Shown: positions 1 through 8,836, counted from the stretch's first letter. The stretch is 42,921 nt of DNA from Nocardia carnea (GCF_029868325.1 NZ_JARWNW010000060.1:1-42921), one strand, 5' to 3'. Program-made: numbers and translations. The notes: generated by a model from the sequence alone, not told the origin.

Positions 1-131
1 GCAGCCACAATAGCCTCCCGACGCCGGCACTGTCCTGCCGCATCAAGGAGGCTCTCCGACGATGACAGTGCCTCGGCTGCGACGGGTATCAGGCCGGTCA
101 ACTCGGGCCCTTCGCAAACTGCGGCTCCTGG
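1..131. other. Left edge, no gene recognised
   Basis: This short stretch lies downstream of the stop codon of the leftmost TetR gene. An AAGGAGG at about 46-52 precedes an ATG at 62, but the frame it opens runs antisense through the TetR gene and resembles nothing known. I see no convincing gene or terminator here. Confidence 0.4.
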
Positions 132-836
132 TCAGCGCTCGCCGTCGATCAGGCGGGCGACGTGGTCGAGGATGCACTGCAGGCCGTATTCGAAGTTGTG
201 CTCGTCCGGTGCGCCCGATTTGCGGCCCTTCGACATCGCCTGGGACAGCAGCGGAGTCTTCTCCGGATCGATCCGGATCTCCTCGTAACAGGCGCGGGCC
301 GAATCGCCCAGTTCGGAGTTCTTGTCGTACAGCCGTTGCAGGACCACCGAACCCCGGATGTGCAGGTTCACTGCCGAATAGGTGTCGAAAGCCTGATCGA
401 CGGTCAGCCCCGCCTGTACCAGCGCCGCCACCGCACGTTCCATCCCGCGGGCGCCGAGGCGGGCGGCGGGCGGGCTCAGTGCGGACCGGATGAGCACCAG
501 ATCGCACAGGATCGGGTTGCCGAGGAAGGCGTAGCGCATGGTGCGGGCGTGGTGGGTCAGCGAGTCGCGCCAGTCGGCCGGGTCGATGAATGGGGTGCCG
601 AAGACGTGCCGGCTCAGTGCGCGGTCGGTCATGGCGTTGAGCAGATCGTCCTTCTTACGGAAATACCAGTAGATACTGGTGACTCCCACATCGAGGTGCT
701 TACCGAGCATCGGCATGCTCAACCCGTCGATCGAGACCTGCTCGGCGAGTTCGAAGGCACCGTTGATGATATCCTCCGGGTTCAGCGAGCCACGCTCCCG
801 CCGCCGGCGTTTCACACCGGTCGCTCTCCTGTTCAC
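132..836 (-). CDS. TetR-family transcriptional regulator (paralog 1)
   Basis: A 234-residue TetR-type repressor. The N-terminal helix-turn-helix covers about residues 20-65, with recognition segment GVTSIYWYFRKK at 51-62; the rest is an all-helical ligand domain. It is strongly similar along its length to the TetR at 19362-20156. The two recognition segments are identical, and the shared motif SGAPDE/DxNFEYGL lies near the C-terminus. It is the last gene of a minus-strand set after a P450 and a crotonase-fold gene, 27 bp from the latter, so it is probably autoregulated through the operator ahead of the P450. The chosen GTG has GAGGTG upstream and matches the N-terminal length of the paralog. 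A second GTG at 815, behind AGGAGA, is also possible. The ligand is unknown; a CoA ester or pathway substrate would be usual for such clusters. Confidence 0.9.
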   Translation of the reverse strand: MNRRATGVKRRRRERGSLNPEDIINGAFELAEQVSIDGLSMPMLGKHLDVGVTSIYWYFRKKDDLLNAMTDRALSRHVFGTPFIDPADWRDSLTHHARTMRYAFLGNPILCDLVLIRSALSPPAARLGARGMERAVAALVQAGLTVDQAFDTYSAVNLHIRGSVVLQRLYDKNSELGDSARACYEEIRIDPEKTPLLSQAMSKGRKSGAPDEHNFEYGLQCILDHVARLIDGER

Positions 837-863
837 AGCGGCACCTCGTTTCTTACTTCCGGG

Positions 864-1664
864 TCACGCACCCGCACCGGGCGTGGTGGTGTACACCGGA
901 TCGCGTTTCTCGCTGAACGCCGCGAACGCCTCGAGGACATCGGGGCAGGTCAAGTTGATTCGCTGGGCGTGACCCTCGCCGAGCAGCGCTTCGCGCATGG
1001 TGCGGTCGGCGCCGCCGTTCAGCAGGGACTTGGTTTGGGCGAGGGCGGTGGGCGGGCCCGCTGCCAGACGTGCCGCTGTCTCGTCGACGAATTCGTCGAT
1101 GGTGTCCTCGGGTCGTATCCAGGTGACCAGTCCGAGTGACCGGGCTTCCGTCGCATCGATGGTGTCGGCGAACATCGCGAGCCGCTTGGCCTGCTGGAGC
1201 CCGATCAGTTTGGGCAGCAGCCAGGAACCGCCGCAGTCCAGTGAGAGGGCGCGGCGGGTGAAGATCTGGCAGAACGTGGCTTCCGGTGTCGCGACAACGA
1301 AATCGCAGCCGAGTGCGAGGTTCCAACCGGCGCCGACCGCGACACCGCGCACCTTCGCGATCGTGGGCACCGGCAAATCGTGCAATTGCAGCACCGCCTC
1401 GTTGATCGCGCGGATCTCCGTGGCGGGATCGGGGAATTCGTCCATCCCGGAGGCATCCGCGATATCGGCGCCGGAACAGAAGGAGCCGCCGGCGCCGGTG
1501 AGAACGACGGCACCCACCTCACCGCCATAGGTGACGTCGCGGAGTTCGTCGCGCAGGGCCGACCACATCGCGCGAGAGATGGCGTTCTTGCGATGCGGCC
1601 GGTGGAACGTCAGCGTTCGCACGCGCCCGGTCTGTTGACTGAGCAGTACGGGATCATCGGTCAC
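864..1664 (-). CDS. Enoyl-CoA hydratase/isomerase (crotonase) family protein 1
   Basis: A 266-residue crotonase-fold protein expected to act on an acyl-CoA thioester in the cytoplasm. The first oxyanion-hole segment is GGSFCSGADIAD and the second is GVAVGAGWNLALGCDF. The segment SLDCGGSWLLPKLIG carries an Asp typical of PaaG-like isomerases. The Glu of the canonical QPE motif appears absent, since the sequence reads CQIFTRR there. This suggests an isomerase or other crotonase reaction rather than a standard hydratase (inference). I chose GTG at 1664 because AAAGGA stands about 8 nt before it; an upstream ATG at 1709 would overlap the P450 gene. It lies 31 bp after the P450 stop and 27 bp before the TetR start, so the three are probably one operon. 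Confidence 0.9.
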   Translation of the reverse strand: MTDDPVLLSQQTGRVRTLTFHRPHRKNAISRAMWSALRDELRDVTYGGEVGAVVLTGAGGSFCSGADIADASGMDEFPDPATEIRAINEAVLQLHDLPVPTIAKVRGVAVGAGWNLALGCDFVVATPEATFCQIFTRRALSLDCGGSWLLPKLIGLQQAKRLAMFADTIDATEARSLGLVTWIRPEDTIDEFVDETAARLAAGPPTALAQTKSLLNGGADRTMREALLGEGHAQRINLTCPDVLEAFAAFSEKRDPVYTTTPGAGA

Positions 1665-1695
1665 GATCTGGTCCTTTCCACTACCGCTGCGTGAT

Positions 1696-2907
1696 TCACG
1701 CGACGACATCGAAGGTCACCGGGAGCGCATTCGGCGAGCGGAACGGCTGGCCGAAAATATGCGGATCACCCTCATCTTTCAGTTCGAAACCGGTCAGGCG
1801 GGTGAGCAGGCGGTCCAGTGCGACCCGGGTCTCCATCCGCGCCAGGTGCAGGCCGAGGCAGGTATGGGCGCCCGCGGTGAAACTGATGTGCGGGATGCGG
1901 CGGCGGTGGATATCGAATTCCTCCGGGCGGTCCCAGCGGTTCTCGTCCCGGTTGGCCGAGCCCAGGCACAGGTCGAGCACCGCGCCTCGGGGGATCGCGA
2001 CGCCGTCGAGTTCGGTGTCCTCGGTGACATACCGTTGCACCAGGGTGAGCGGGGTTTCGTAGCGCAGCCCCTCTTCGATTGCCGGCGTGAGCAGTCGGCG
2101 ATCGGCCTGGACGGCCGCGAATTGGTCCGGATGCTTCAGCAGCAGGTAGAGCAGATTGCCGGAAGACCGGTAGGTGGTTTCCAGGCCGGCCGGCAGCAAC
2201 AGCCGCAGGAAGGAGTAGATCGCCTCATCGGAGAGTTTCTCGCCGTCGATCTCGGCGGTCACCAGATCGCTGATGATATCGCCGGTGGGATTGCTGCGGC
2301 GCTGTTCGATATGCCCGAGGAAATACTCCTGCAGGTCCTTCGACGCCTCCAGTGCGTGCCCCACGTTCCCGGCGTAGCTGATGATGGCCACCGCCGCCTT
2401 GCGGAAGAACGGCAGATCCTCTTCGGGCAGGCCGAGGAGCCGGGCGATCACGCGGGTCGGGAATTCGAAGGTGAACTCGCGGACCAGATCGGCATCACCG
2501 CGTTCGGCGAATTCGTCGATGAGCGCATCGCAGATCGGCCGGACGATTTCGGGCTCCCAGGTGAGCAGCGATTGCGGTTTGAACGCCGCCGAGACCAGGC
2601 CCCGGTGCGCTTTGTGCCGGGCGCCGTTCATCGCCAGAATGGTCGGCCCCATGAACACGCCGATCGTGGAATCGTAGAGCGCGGTGCTGAACACCTGACT
2701 GTTGCGCAGGGCGGCATTGACCGCGTCGTAGGAGAACGCCGAATAGCTGTCCTTGGGGCGCAGCGATTCCGGGGTTCTCGAATAGTCCATCACCGTCCCG
2801 TGCGAAACCCCGCTCTCGGCGCGCCGGGCGGCGAAGTACGGGTAGGGGTCACGTAGGTCGAGGGCGTCCCCGGCCGGTGTCCATTCGTCCTGAACAGGGC
2901 TGTTCAC
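1696..2907 (-). CDS. Cytochrome P450 (1)
   Basis: A 403-residue soluble bacterial P450 (heme-thiolate monooxygenase). Landmarks are the I-helix motif AGLETT at 240-245, ExxR at Glu279/Arg282, and the heme loop FTAGAHTCLG with ligand Cys350. The heme loop has Thr-Ala where many family members have Gly-x. The I-helix has Glu in place of the common Asp before TT. The start is GTG at 2907, behind AGAGGTGGAG; the longer frame to 3000 would run through the palindromic operator and has no better start. It heads the minus-strand set P450, crotonase, TetR. The substrate is not known. No ferredoxin or reductase gene is in the window, so electrons must come from elsewhere. Confidence 0.93.
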   Translation of the reverse strand: MNSPVQDEWTPAGDALDLRDPYPYFAARRAESGVSHGTVMDYSRTPESLRPKDSYSAFSYDAVNAALRNSQVFSTALYDSTIGVFMGPTILAMNGARHKAHRGLVSAAFKPQSLLTWEPEIVRPICDALIDEFAERGDADLVREFTFEFPTRVIARLLGLPEEDLPFFRKAAVAIISYAGNVGHALEASKDLQEYFLGHIEQRRSNPTGDIISDLVTAEIDGEKLSDEAIYSFLRLLLPAGLETTYRSSGNLLYLLLKHPDQFAAVQADRRLLTPAIEEGLRYETPLTLVQRYVTEDTELDGVAIPRGAVLDLCLGSANRDENRWDRPEEFDIHRRRIPHISFTAGAHTCLGLHLARMETRVALDRLLTRLTGFELKDEGDPHIFGQPFRSPNALPVTFDVVA

Positions 2908-2958
2908 AGCTCCACCTCTAGCGTCGTCGGGACCTTGTGATATCTGCGATTCTTCACT

Positions 2959-2977
2959 TACTGTAATGCATACAGTA
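2959..2977. promoter_or_regulatory. Candidate TetR operator, site 1
   Basis: TACTGTAATGCATACAGTA is a nearly perfect inverted repeat, with arms TACTGTA and TACAGTA; flanking bases extend the symmetry to 2958-2978. It lies about 50 bp upstream of the GTG of the first P450, in the position of a promoter/operator. Five related 19-mers occur in other gaps of the same cluster. Assignment to the two TetR paralogs is inference. Confidence 0.65.
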
Positions 2978-3097
2978 AACCGATTTATCAGTAACAGCAA
3001 TCTTCGGCGGTGTGGTGGACATCCTCGGTGGCCCGTTGCGGAACCCGGAAACCGCCGATGTCGAATCGGTTCCGCGGCGGCGGATCCCGGGGGTGTA

Positions 3098-3883
3098 TCA
3101 GAGTTGGATCGGCGCCCCCGCCGCCATCGGTGCCACGAAGCCGCCGTCCACGTGTACGTCCTGGCCGTTGATCCAGCGCGCGGCCGGTGAGGCCAGGAAG
3201 ATGATCACAGGAACGATATCGTCGACGCTCGCGTGCCGGCCCACCGTGGCCTTGACCATGTCGAGTACATCTTTGCCCATGCTGGTCTCGAAATCGGTGA
3301 GGATCGGTGTCTCCGTGGGCTCGGGGCTCACTGTGTTGATTCGCACCGCGTACTTCTGCCATGCCGCCGGAGCCAGGCGCTTGGCGTGGATGATCGCGGC
3401 CTGTTTCGATGTGCTGTACACCGGATAGGCGGGATCCTGGGCGTCCTGCCAGGCGCGGACCGTCTCCGGATCCGTCGCATCGAGGAGGCCGGCGAGTTCC
3501 TCGACCCGCTGCTGCCAGCCCAGTGCGGCCACCGATGCCACGGTGACGATCGCGCCGCCCTCGCGCAGGCGCGGGAGCATTCCTTCCGTCGTCAGCCGCA
3601 TGCCGAGGTAGTTCACCGCCAGTACATCGTGGGCCGGCGCGGTACCGGGCACGCCTGCGACGTAGGCAAGGACGTCCCAGCCGTGGCCGATTCGTTCCAG
3701 TAGCCCGTCGATCGCCGCGGCATCGCGCAGATCGCACTGTTCATGCCGGGAGGCCGGGGTGTCGTTCGGGCGGAGATCCACCGCCAGGACGAAATCGCCC
3801 TGTCGATGGTAGTGCTCGGCGGTCGCCGCGCCGATACCCGATCCGGCGCCGACGACGACGATCTTGCGTTGTTCAGAGGACAT
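3098..3883 (-). CDS. Short-chain dehydrogenase/reductase
   Basis: A 261-residue classical SDR. It has a Rossmann glycine motif GAGSGIG at 12-18, an acidic residue after strand 2 (AVDLR, Asp36) that favours NAD(H), catalytic Ser117 in TVASVAA, and Tyr156/Lys160 in YSTSK. The C-terminal part has the usual NGQDVHVDGG element. It resembles hydroxysteroid or alcohol dehydrogenases with a SPEPTETPIL substrate loop, so oxidation of a hydroxyl made by a P450 is plausible (inference). I start at ATG 3883, which has GGAGC 10-11 nt upstream; a GTG at 3892 is too close to that site. It is divergent from the second P450, sharing a gap that contains operator site 2. Confidence 0.9.
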   Translation of the reverse strand: MSSEQRKIVVVGAGSGIGAATAEHYHRQGDFVLAVDLRPNDTPASRHEQCDLRDAAAIDGLLERIGHGWDVLAYVAGVPGTAPAHDVLAVNYLGMRLTTEGMLPRLREGGAIVTVASVAALGWQQRVEELAGLLDATDPETVRAWQDAQDPAYPVYSTSKQAAIIHAKRLAPAAWQKYAVRINTVSPEPTETPILTDFETSMGKDVLDMVKATVGRHASVDDIVPVIIFLASPAARWINGQDVHVDGGFVAPMAAGAPIQL

Positions 3884-3914
3884 GACTACCACCGCTCCAA
3901 TGCCCGGTACGACT

Positions 3915-3933
3915 TATAGAATGCTTGACAGTA
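3915..3933. promoter_or_regulatory. Candidate TetR operator, site 2
   Basis: TATAGAATGCTTGACAGTA matches the cluster motif best in its right half (ACAGTA). The left half is degenerate. It lies between the divergent SDR and second P450 genes, so one site could control both. Confidence 0.45.
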
Positions 3934-4040
3934 AGCCGGACTATAAATCACTCTGGTGGGCGACACAACGCGCCGGGCCGGCCCCTGGGCGACGGGTCCG
4001 ACCAGGAGTAACACGAAGATACGGAACGGAAGAACCGCAT

Positions 4041-5276
4041 ATGAGCATGCCGATCGTCGACGATGCCGCGAAGGTACTTGCGGACCCGGCCGCCTACGCC
4101 GATGAGGCGCGATTGCACGCCGCACTGAGCTCGCTGCGAGCGAACGCACCGGTGTCGCTGGTGGACGTGCCCTCCTACAAACCGTTCTGGGCGATCACCA
4201 AACACGCCGACGTGATGGCCGTCGAACGGGCGAACCAGGTGTTCACGAACTGGCCGCGGCCGGTGCTGATGCCCGCCGCCTCCGACGAGATGCAGGCCGC
4301 GGTCGGCATCAAGACGTTGATCCACATGGACGACCCCCAGCATCGGATCGTGCGGGCGATCGCCGCGGACTGGTTCAGCCCGAAATCCATGCGCGCCATG
4401 GGGGAGCGGATCGAACAGCTCGCCGTGCGCTACGTCGACCAGATGCGTGACGCGGGCGGGGAATGCGATTTCGTCCAAGAGGTCGCGGTCAACTACCCGC
4501 TGTACGTGATCATGTCGCTGCTGGGTGTTCCCGAAGCCGATTTCCCGCTGATGCTCGAGCTCACGCAGGAACTGATCGGTAGCGACGACGACGAGTACAA
4601 GCGCACGATGTCGGAAACCGAGACGATGACGGCGCTGGCGGAAATGTTCGCCTACTTCAAGACATTGACCGATTCCCGGCGCGCGAACCCGACCGACGAT
4701 CTCGCCTCGGCCATCGCCAACGCGACCATCGACGGTGAACCGCTCTCGGATATCGAGACCATGTCCTACTACGCGATCATCGCCACCGCCGGGCACGACA
4801 CCACCAGCGCCACGATCGCCGGCGGAATGCGGGCTCTTATCGAACATCCCGCACAGCGCGAAGAACTGGCCGCCGACCTGGGTCTGATGCCCCGGGCCAC
4901 CGAGGAGATGATCCGCTGGGTCACGCCGGTGAAAGCGTTCATGCGCACGGCGGCGCAGGACGCGGAGGTCAACGGCGTGCCGATCGCGGAAGGCGAGTCG
5001 CTGCTGCTGTCCTATGCGTCGGCAAATCGCGACGAAGACATTTTCGACGACCCATTCCGCTTCGATATCCACCGCGAACCCAACAAGCATGTGGCCTTCG
5101 GGTTCGGCGTCCATTTCTGTCTGGGTGCGGCGCTGGCGCGGATGGAGGTCGGGAAATTCTTCGCCGAATTACTGCCGCGGCTGGAATCGGCGGAGTTGGC
5201 CGGTGAGCCCGAATTGATCGCGACGACATTCGTCGGCGGACTCAAACACCTGCCGATCCGCTACTCGCTCACCTGA
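4041..5276 (+). CDS. Cytochrome P450 (2)
   Basis: A 411-residue cytochrome P450. The I-helix has AGHDTT at 250-255, the K-helix ExxR is Glu289/Arg292, and the heme loop FGFGVHFCLGAALAR gives Cys360 as thiolate ligand. The general look (IHMDDPQH, ANRDEDIFDDPFRFDIHRE) is that of actinobacterial P450s acting on terpenoids, steroids or branched alkyl chains, but I cannot assign a CYP family. The ATG at 4041 is preceded by CGGAAG at 8 nt. The frame stays open back to 3864 but crosses operator site 2 and the SDR start, so the short form is preferred. It is followed by a possible hairpin terminator. Confidence 0.93.
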   Translation: MSMPIVDDAAKVLADPAAYADEARLHAALSSLRANAPVSLVDVPSYKPFWAITKHADVMAVERANQVFTNWPRPVLMPAASDEMQAAVGIKTLIHMDDPQHRIVRAIAADWFSPKSMRAMGERIEQLAVRYVDQMRDAGGECDFVQEVAVNYPLYVIMSLLGVPEADFPLMLELTQELIGSDDDEYKRTMSETETMTALAEMFAYFKTLTDSRRANPTDDLASAIANATIDGEPLSDIETMSYYAIIATAGHDTTSATIAGGMRALIEHPAQREELAADLGLMPRATEEMIRWVTPVKAFMRTAAQDAEVNGVPIAEGESLLLSYASANRDEDIFDDPFRFDIHREPNKHVAFGFGVHFCLGAALARMEVGKFFAELLPRLESAELAGEPELIATTFVGGLKHLPIRYSLT

Positions 5277-5287
5277 GCGACCACTCC

Positions 5288-5303
5288 GATCAGCACGCTG
5301 ATC
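5288..5303 (+). terminator. Possible terminator after P450 (2)
   Basis: GATCAG-CACG-CTGATC forms a short perfect stem-loop 11 bp after the P450 stop codon, followed by a weak pyrimidine run (AGCTTTCC). The stem is only 6 bp. Confidence 0.35.
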
Positions 5304-5457
5304 AGCTTTCCGCCACCTCCGATTATCGCGCAGCGCTCACCGATGGAAAGGGATTCCAGCCCCGCCTGGTCCCGTCTCGGGAAATGCGATACCGGACTTC
5401 AGCCGGCCGCCGGCTGCCACGGATTCGGCGAGCCGACGGCCGGAGTGACCGTCCGGT

Positions 5458-5853
5458 TCAGAAACCGGGGAGCGCCGAGTCGTCGATGAGTGCGGCCCAG
5501 GTGCCGCCTCCGACGATGCCGTCGGCCTCGAGCCCTGTCGATTCCTGGTACGACTGCACGGCCTGTTCGGTGATGGGACCGTAGATGCCGTCCAGCGGCG
5601 TGCCACGGAAACCTCTGTTGTAGAGGGCCAGTTGCACGATATAGACGCAGTCGCCGGTCGAACCGCGCGACAGCGTAGGTCGCGTGTTCGCGCATTCCTC
5701 GGCGATCTGCGCGTCGGTGGCGGATTTCGCATTCCCCGGCCCGGCCTGAGCGAGCGCGCTCGAACCGCACGCGATGCTCAGCGCGATACCCGCGACCACG
5801 AGTGCTCGAACCCCGCGGCCGGCCGGGTGCATGGTGGATATCTTGTTGTTCAT
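5458..5853 (-). CDS. Small secreted peptidoglycan-binding-domain protein
   Basis: A 131-residue exported protein. After a short positive N-terminus there is a hydrophobic stretch at about residues 16-36 ending in ALAQA, a likely Sec signal peptide. The mature part has Cys54 and Cys69, which could pair, then a PG_binding_1-type domain at about 62-124 (VQLALYNRGF, DGIYGPITEQAV, ADGIVGGGTW). It probably binds cell-wall glycan non-catalytically outside the membrane. I use ATG 5853, which has GGAG 5 nt upstream; an earlier in-frame codon at 5877 has no site. The same repeat type occurs in the external part of the neighbouring Ser/Thr kinase, suggesting a shared wall signal (inference). Confidence 0.85.
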   Translation of the reverse strand: MNNKISTMHPAGRGVRALVVAGIALSIACGSSALAQAGPGNAKSATDAQIAEECANTRPTLSRGSTGDCVYIVQLALYNRGFRGTPLDGIYGPITEQAVQSYQESTGLEADGIVGGGTWAALIDDSALPGF

Positions 5854-5965
5854 TCGAACTCCGTTCCGCTGTGACAACCGCTGTTCGGCTGTTCCCGGGC
5901 AGCGAAAACGAAGGTATCCAGTGCTGCCAACGTTGCACTCACGTCACGCCAACGTGGCTGGATGG

Positions 5966-7102
5966 TCAGTGGGCGGAGTCGGCGAGGCGCACCGTCACCA
6001 CGGTGGAACCCACGCGAATGGTGTCGCCCGGTTCGAGCGAAGTCGCCGAGCCGATGCGGCGGTCGTTCACGTAGACCCCGTTGGTGGAGCCGAGATCGGT
6101 GATGTGCGCGAGGTCGCCGTCGCTTTCGACCCGGGCGTGCCGGCGGCTGATCTTCGGATCTGCCAGGCGCAGATCGTTACCTTCGCCGCGGCCGATGTTC
6201 ACTCCGGTCTCGGTGACGGCGATTATCCGGCCGTCGCCGCAGGCCAGCGCGATCGCCGACATCGATTCCTGCAGAGTCGGCCGGTCGTCGTCCGGCACCG
6301 TGAACCGGAAATCCGGAACCCCGGGCAACGATTCGTGCCGCAGGATCCGCTCCTGCAGCGTCCGGAGGGTCTGCGGCGCCTCCCGGCCCTCGTCGTGCAG
6401 CCGGCTCAGGATCTCTCTGCAGGCCTGGGCGGCGGCGTCGGCGCAGTCACCGGTGTAGAGGGCGGTGATATAGCGTGACCACACCGCGACCCCGGTGGGT
6501 GATTCCTCGGTCATGGCCCGCAGGTCCCCGATGACTTGCCGGGCCCGGCCGCACTTGATTTCCATATCGATTCGATCGATCACCGTCTGGCGGCGTTCCT
6601 CCCGCATGCGCACCCGGAAGCCGTCCACGAACCGGGAGGCAGGCAGCCCGTCGAGCGGATCCCCGGACCACTCGGCCGGTGCCCGCCGGAAGTATTCCGA
6701 CGCGACCTCGTACTCACGCCGGTTCTGGGCCATCAAGCCTTTGGTGCGATCTTCGGTGAAGCGGTACAGATCGCAGTCGCCGGCGCGGATGTCCAGGCGG
6801 TAGCAATCGGAGTCGGTACGGAGCAGGCCTGTGTCGGAGACACCGGCCTTCCGGAGGTTCTCGCGGATTCTCGAGATCATGTTGTGCAGGCTGCTGCGGA
6901 AGCTGCGCGGGGGGTCGTCCCAGACCCGTTCGCCGAGCGTTTCCGACGACAGCGCGACTCCGCGTTCGACGGCGAGTACTGCCAGCACGGTATTGGTCCG
7001 GGGACCGTTCAGATCGAGTCGGCGACCGCCGGCCAGCAGTCGCACCGGACCGAGTAGCCGTATATCGATGGGTATCGGTGTGGTCAATCCAGACGCCGGC
7101 AT
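5966..7102 (-). CDS. SARP-type regulator with C-terminal FHA domain (EmbR-like)
   Basis: A 378-residue regulator with three parts. A winged-helix DNA-binding domain lies at about residues 12-108 (IRLLGPVRLL, LGERVWDD, SLHNMISRIRENLRKAG). A bacterial transcriptional activation domain covers about 110-255. A forkhead-associated phosphothreonine-binding domain covers about 295-374 (NIGRGEGNDLRL, SRRHARVE, DLGSTNGVYVN). This is the architecture of mycobacterial EmbR, which is phosphorylated by the kinase PknH. The gene directly follows a membrane Ser/Thr kinase; the ATG at 7102 overlaps the kinase end by 19 bp, so the two are translationally linked and probably form a kinase/effector pair. GGAGGG lies 11 nt before the ATG. 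A TTG at 7087 overlapping the kinase stop is a less likely start. Targets are unknown. Confidence 0.88.
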   Translation of the reverse strand: MPASGLTTPIPIDIRLLGPVRLLAGGRRLDLNGPRTNTVLAVLAVERGVALSSETLGERVWDDPPRSFRSSLHNMISRIRENLRKAGVSDTGLLRTDSDCYRLDIRAGDCDLYRFTEDRTKGLMAQNRREYEVASEYFRRAPAEWSGDPLDGLPASRFVDGFRVRMREERRQTVIDRIDMEIKCGRARQVIGDLRAMTEESPTGVAVWSRYITALYTGDCADAAAQACREILSRLHDEGREAPQTLRTLQERILRHESLPGVPDFRFTVPDDDRPTLQESMSAIALACGDGRIIAVTETGVNIGRGEGNDLRLADPKISRRHARVESDGDLAHITDLGSTNGVYVNDRRIGSATSLEPGDTIRVGSTVVTVRLADSAH

Positions 7103-8568
7103 CTGCCTGCGAACCCTCCATCCGTTTCCCGGAACACCGGCCACTGCAGAACAGTGGCACGAGTCCTCGGGCCGTAGATCCCGTCGGCCTCGGCGCCCGC
7201 GGCCTCCTGTAGCTGTTGGATCGTGGACTTGGTTGTAGAGTCGTAGACCCCCGACTCGTCGACGGGGATGTGATGACACAGGGTGATCGCGCGCTGGACG
7301 ACGGAGACGGCGAAGTTGCGGTCGCCGAGATTCAGGATGCAGTTCGGTTCGTCCCGGGAGCCGTGACCTGTCGGCAGTTCCACGTAGGTTCGATCGCTAT
7401 CGAAACGCCGGGTGGTCCAGTGACAACGATCGGTGAGGTAGCCGGGAGTCGTGACGGTCGGTTCGGGGGTGTGAGCAGGCGGGGGAGCCGGCGGATCGGG
7501 TTCCGCCCCGCCGGAGAATGCCCAGACGGCGGAGAGCGACGCGGACACGGCGAGCGCAGCGGTGGCAAGCAGCCAGTACTGTCGGCGAGGGACTCGGGCA
7601 GGAGGAACAGCGCTTTCCGGAGTATCAACCGTTTCCGTCCCCGTGACCGTGTCGGCACGGTCCGGCTCGGGTGCCGTGGGCAGCGGCGGCGGTTCGCCTC
7701 GGCCGGGGTGGTACACCGCGGCCGACACCTCGCCCGACAGTGCGGCGCGGGCGTCGGCGGCCAGTTCCGCGCAGCTCTGGTACCGATCGCGGGGGTCTTT
7801 GGCCATGGCCTTGGCGATGACGGAGTCGAACCGTTTCGGCAGGTCTGGGCGGATCAGGCTGGGCACCGGAGCGGGTTCGTGGCGATGCGCGTCGATCAGT
7901 TCCCGTTCATTGCGGTTCGGATATGGGTAGGAACCGGTGAGCAACCGGTGCAGCGTCGCCCCGAGGGAATAGATATCGGAGCGGTGATCCGGCAGCGAAC
8001 TGGCGAAACGTTCCGGAGCGACGTAGTGCGGCGAGTATTCGCGCCGGCCGGCGCCGGTGACCGTGGCTTCGTCGTCGAGACTGCGGGCGATTCCGAAATC
8101 GGCGACCAGCACCTGTTCCCGGCCGTCGATGGTGGAAACCAGCAGGTTGGACGGTTTGATATCGCGATGCACGACCTTGTTCTCGTGGGCGTGATCGATC
8201 CCGGCGGCGGCGTCGGCGATGAAGCGAACAGCGCGGTCGGGGTCGAGTCCAGCGGACGCATTGCGCACTATCTCGGTAAGGTCGGGGCCGTCGACGTACT
8301 CCATTTCGATCCAGTTCAGCCCGTCGGTGACATTCCGGTCGTTGATCCGCACGATGTTCGGATGTGCCAGCCCGCAGACGAGTTCGGCTTCCCGTCCGAA
8401 CAGGTGCAGCCCGCGGGGTCCACCACGCGCAGGGTCGAACACCTTGAGCGCCACCATCTTGGACGGCAGCCGCGGGTGTACGGCACGGTAGACCACCCCC
8501 ATCCCGCCCCGGCCCAATTCCCGGTCGATCCGGTAACCCGCGAATTCCACACCGATCCGCAGAACCAC
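7084..8568 (-). CDS. Membrane Ser/Thr protein kinase with extracellular peptidoglycan-binding-like domain
   Basis: A 494-residue PknB-type kinase. The cytoplasmic catalytic domain has the glycine loop GRGGMG at 19-24, Lys42, the HRD loop at 134-136 (HRDIKPSN), DFG at 157-159 and APE within YVAPERF. A Pro-rich juxtamembrane stretch leads to one transmembrane helix at about 331-351. The outer part has four cysteines (382, 410, 431, 490), enough for two disulfides, and a PG_binding_1-like repeat at about 418-475 (VQRAITL, SGVYDSTT, ADGIYGPRT). It therefore looks like a cell-wall sensor that phosphorylates cytoplasmic partners. The obvious one is the overlapping SARP-FHA protein. The start is GTG at 8568; an ATG 2 bp upstream is out of frame. 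Confidence 0.92.
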   Translation of the reverse strand: MVLRIGVEFAGYRIDRELGRGGMGVVYRAVHPRLPSKMVALKVFDPARGGPRGLHLFGREAELVCGLAHPNIVRINDRNVTDGLNWIEMEYVDGPDLTEIVRNASAGLDPDRAVRFIADAAAGIDHAHENKVVHRDIKPSNLLVSTIDGREQVLVADFGIARSLDDEATVTGAGRREYSPHYVAPERFASSLPDHRSDIYSLGATLHRLLTGSYPYPNRNERELIDAHRHEPAPVPSLIRPDLPKRFDSVIAKAMAKDPRDRYQSCAELAADARAALSGEVSAAVYHPGRGEPPPLPTAPEPDRADTVTGTETVDTPESAVPPARVPRRQYWLLATAALAVSASLSAVWAFSGGAEPDPPAPPPAHTPEPTVTTPGYLTDRCHWTTRRFDSDRTYVELPTGHGSRDEPNCILNLGDRNFAVSVVQRAITLCHHIPVDESGVYDSTTKSTIQQLQEAAGAEADGIYGPRTRATVLQWPVFRETDGGFAGRCRRLD

Positions 8569-8836
8569 ATCCGCCCTCTGCTCCGGCCGTCACCCGCAAC
8601 GCGGTCGCAATCTTGCGGCGCACGCGTAACGCCGGTTCCACTCCATGCCAACACGTTTCGTGCTGAAACTGTGCGCAGAGAATATCAGGCCTCGAGCCGT
8701 CGCGTGGTCGACCGGATACCGTCGCACGACGATTCCGCTACGAACACCACGGCCCTATCGTCAAGAACTCGTGGATACGCGTTTTCCTGCGGCGCTCTCC
8801 GTTTCCGGACAGGCGGCGGTCGCCGCCGCCGGACGG
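8569..8836. other. Intergenic gap between crotonase 2 and kinase operons
   Basis: This 268-bp gap separates the 3' end of the second crotonase gene from the kinase start, both on the minus strand. It contains the GC-rich hairpin listed separately. The kinase promoter should lie in its left part, but I cannot recognise hexamers. Confidence 0.4.
8812..8830 (-). terminator. GC-rich hairpin after crotonase 2
   Basis: GGCGGCGG-TCG-CCGCCGCC is a perfect 8-bp stem with a 3-nt loop, starting 7 bp beyond the stop codon of the minus-strand crotonase gene. There is no U-tract, as is common in actinobacterial terminators. Confidence 0.45.

Noticed and set aside
62..493. Plus-strand frame with AAGGAGG upstream at the left edge
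   Set aside because: It is antisense to the TetR gene and its translation is an Arg-rich shadow with no family features.
2988..3737. Minus-strand frame overlapping the SDR
   Set aside because: Arg/Gly-rich out-of-frame shadow of the SDR, which has all catalytic motifs in its own frame.
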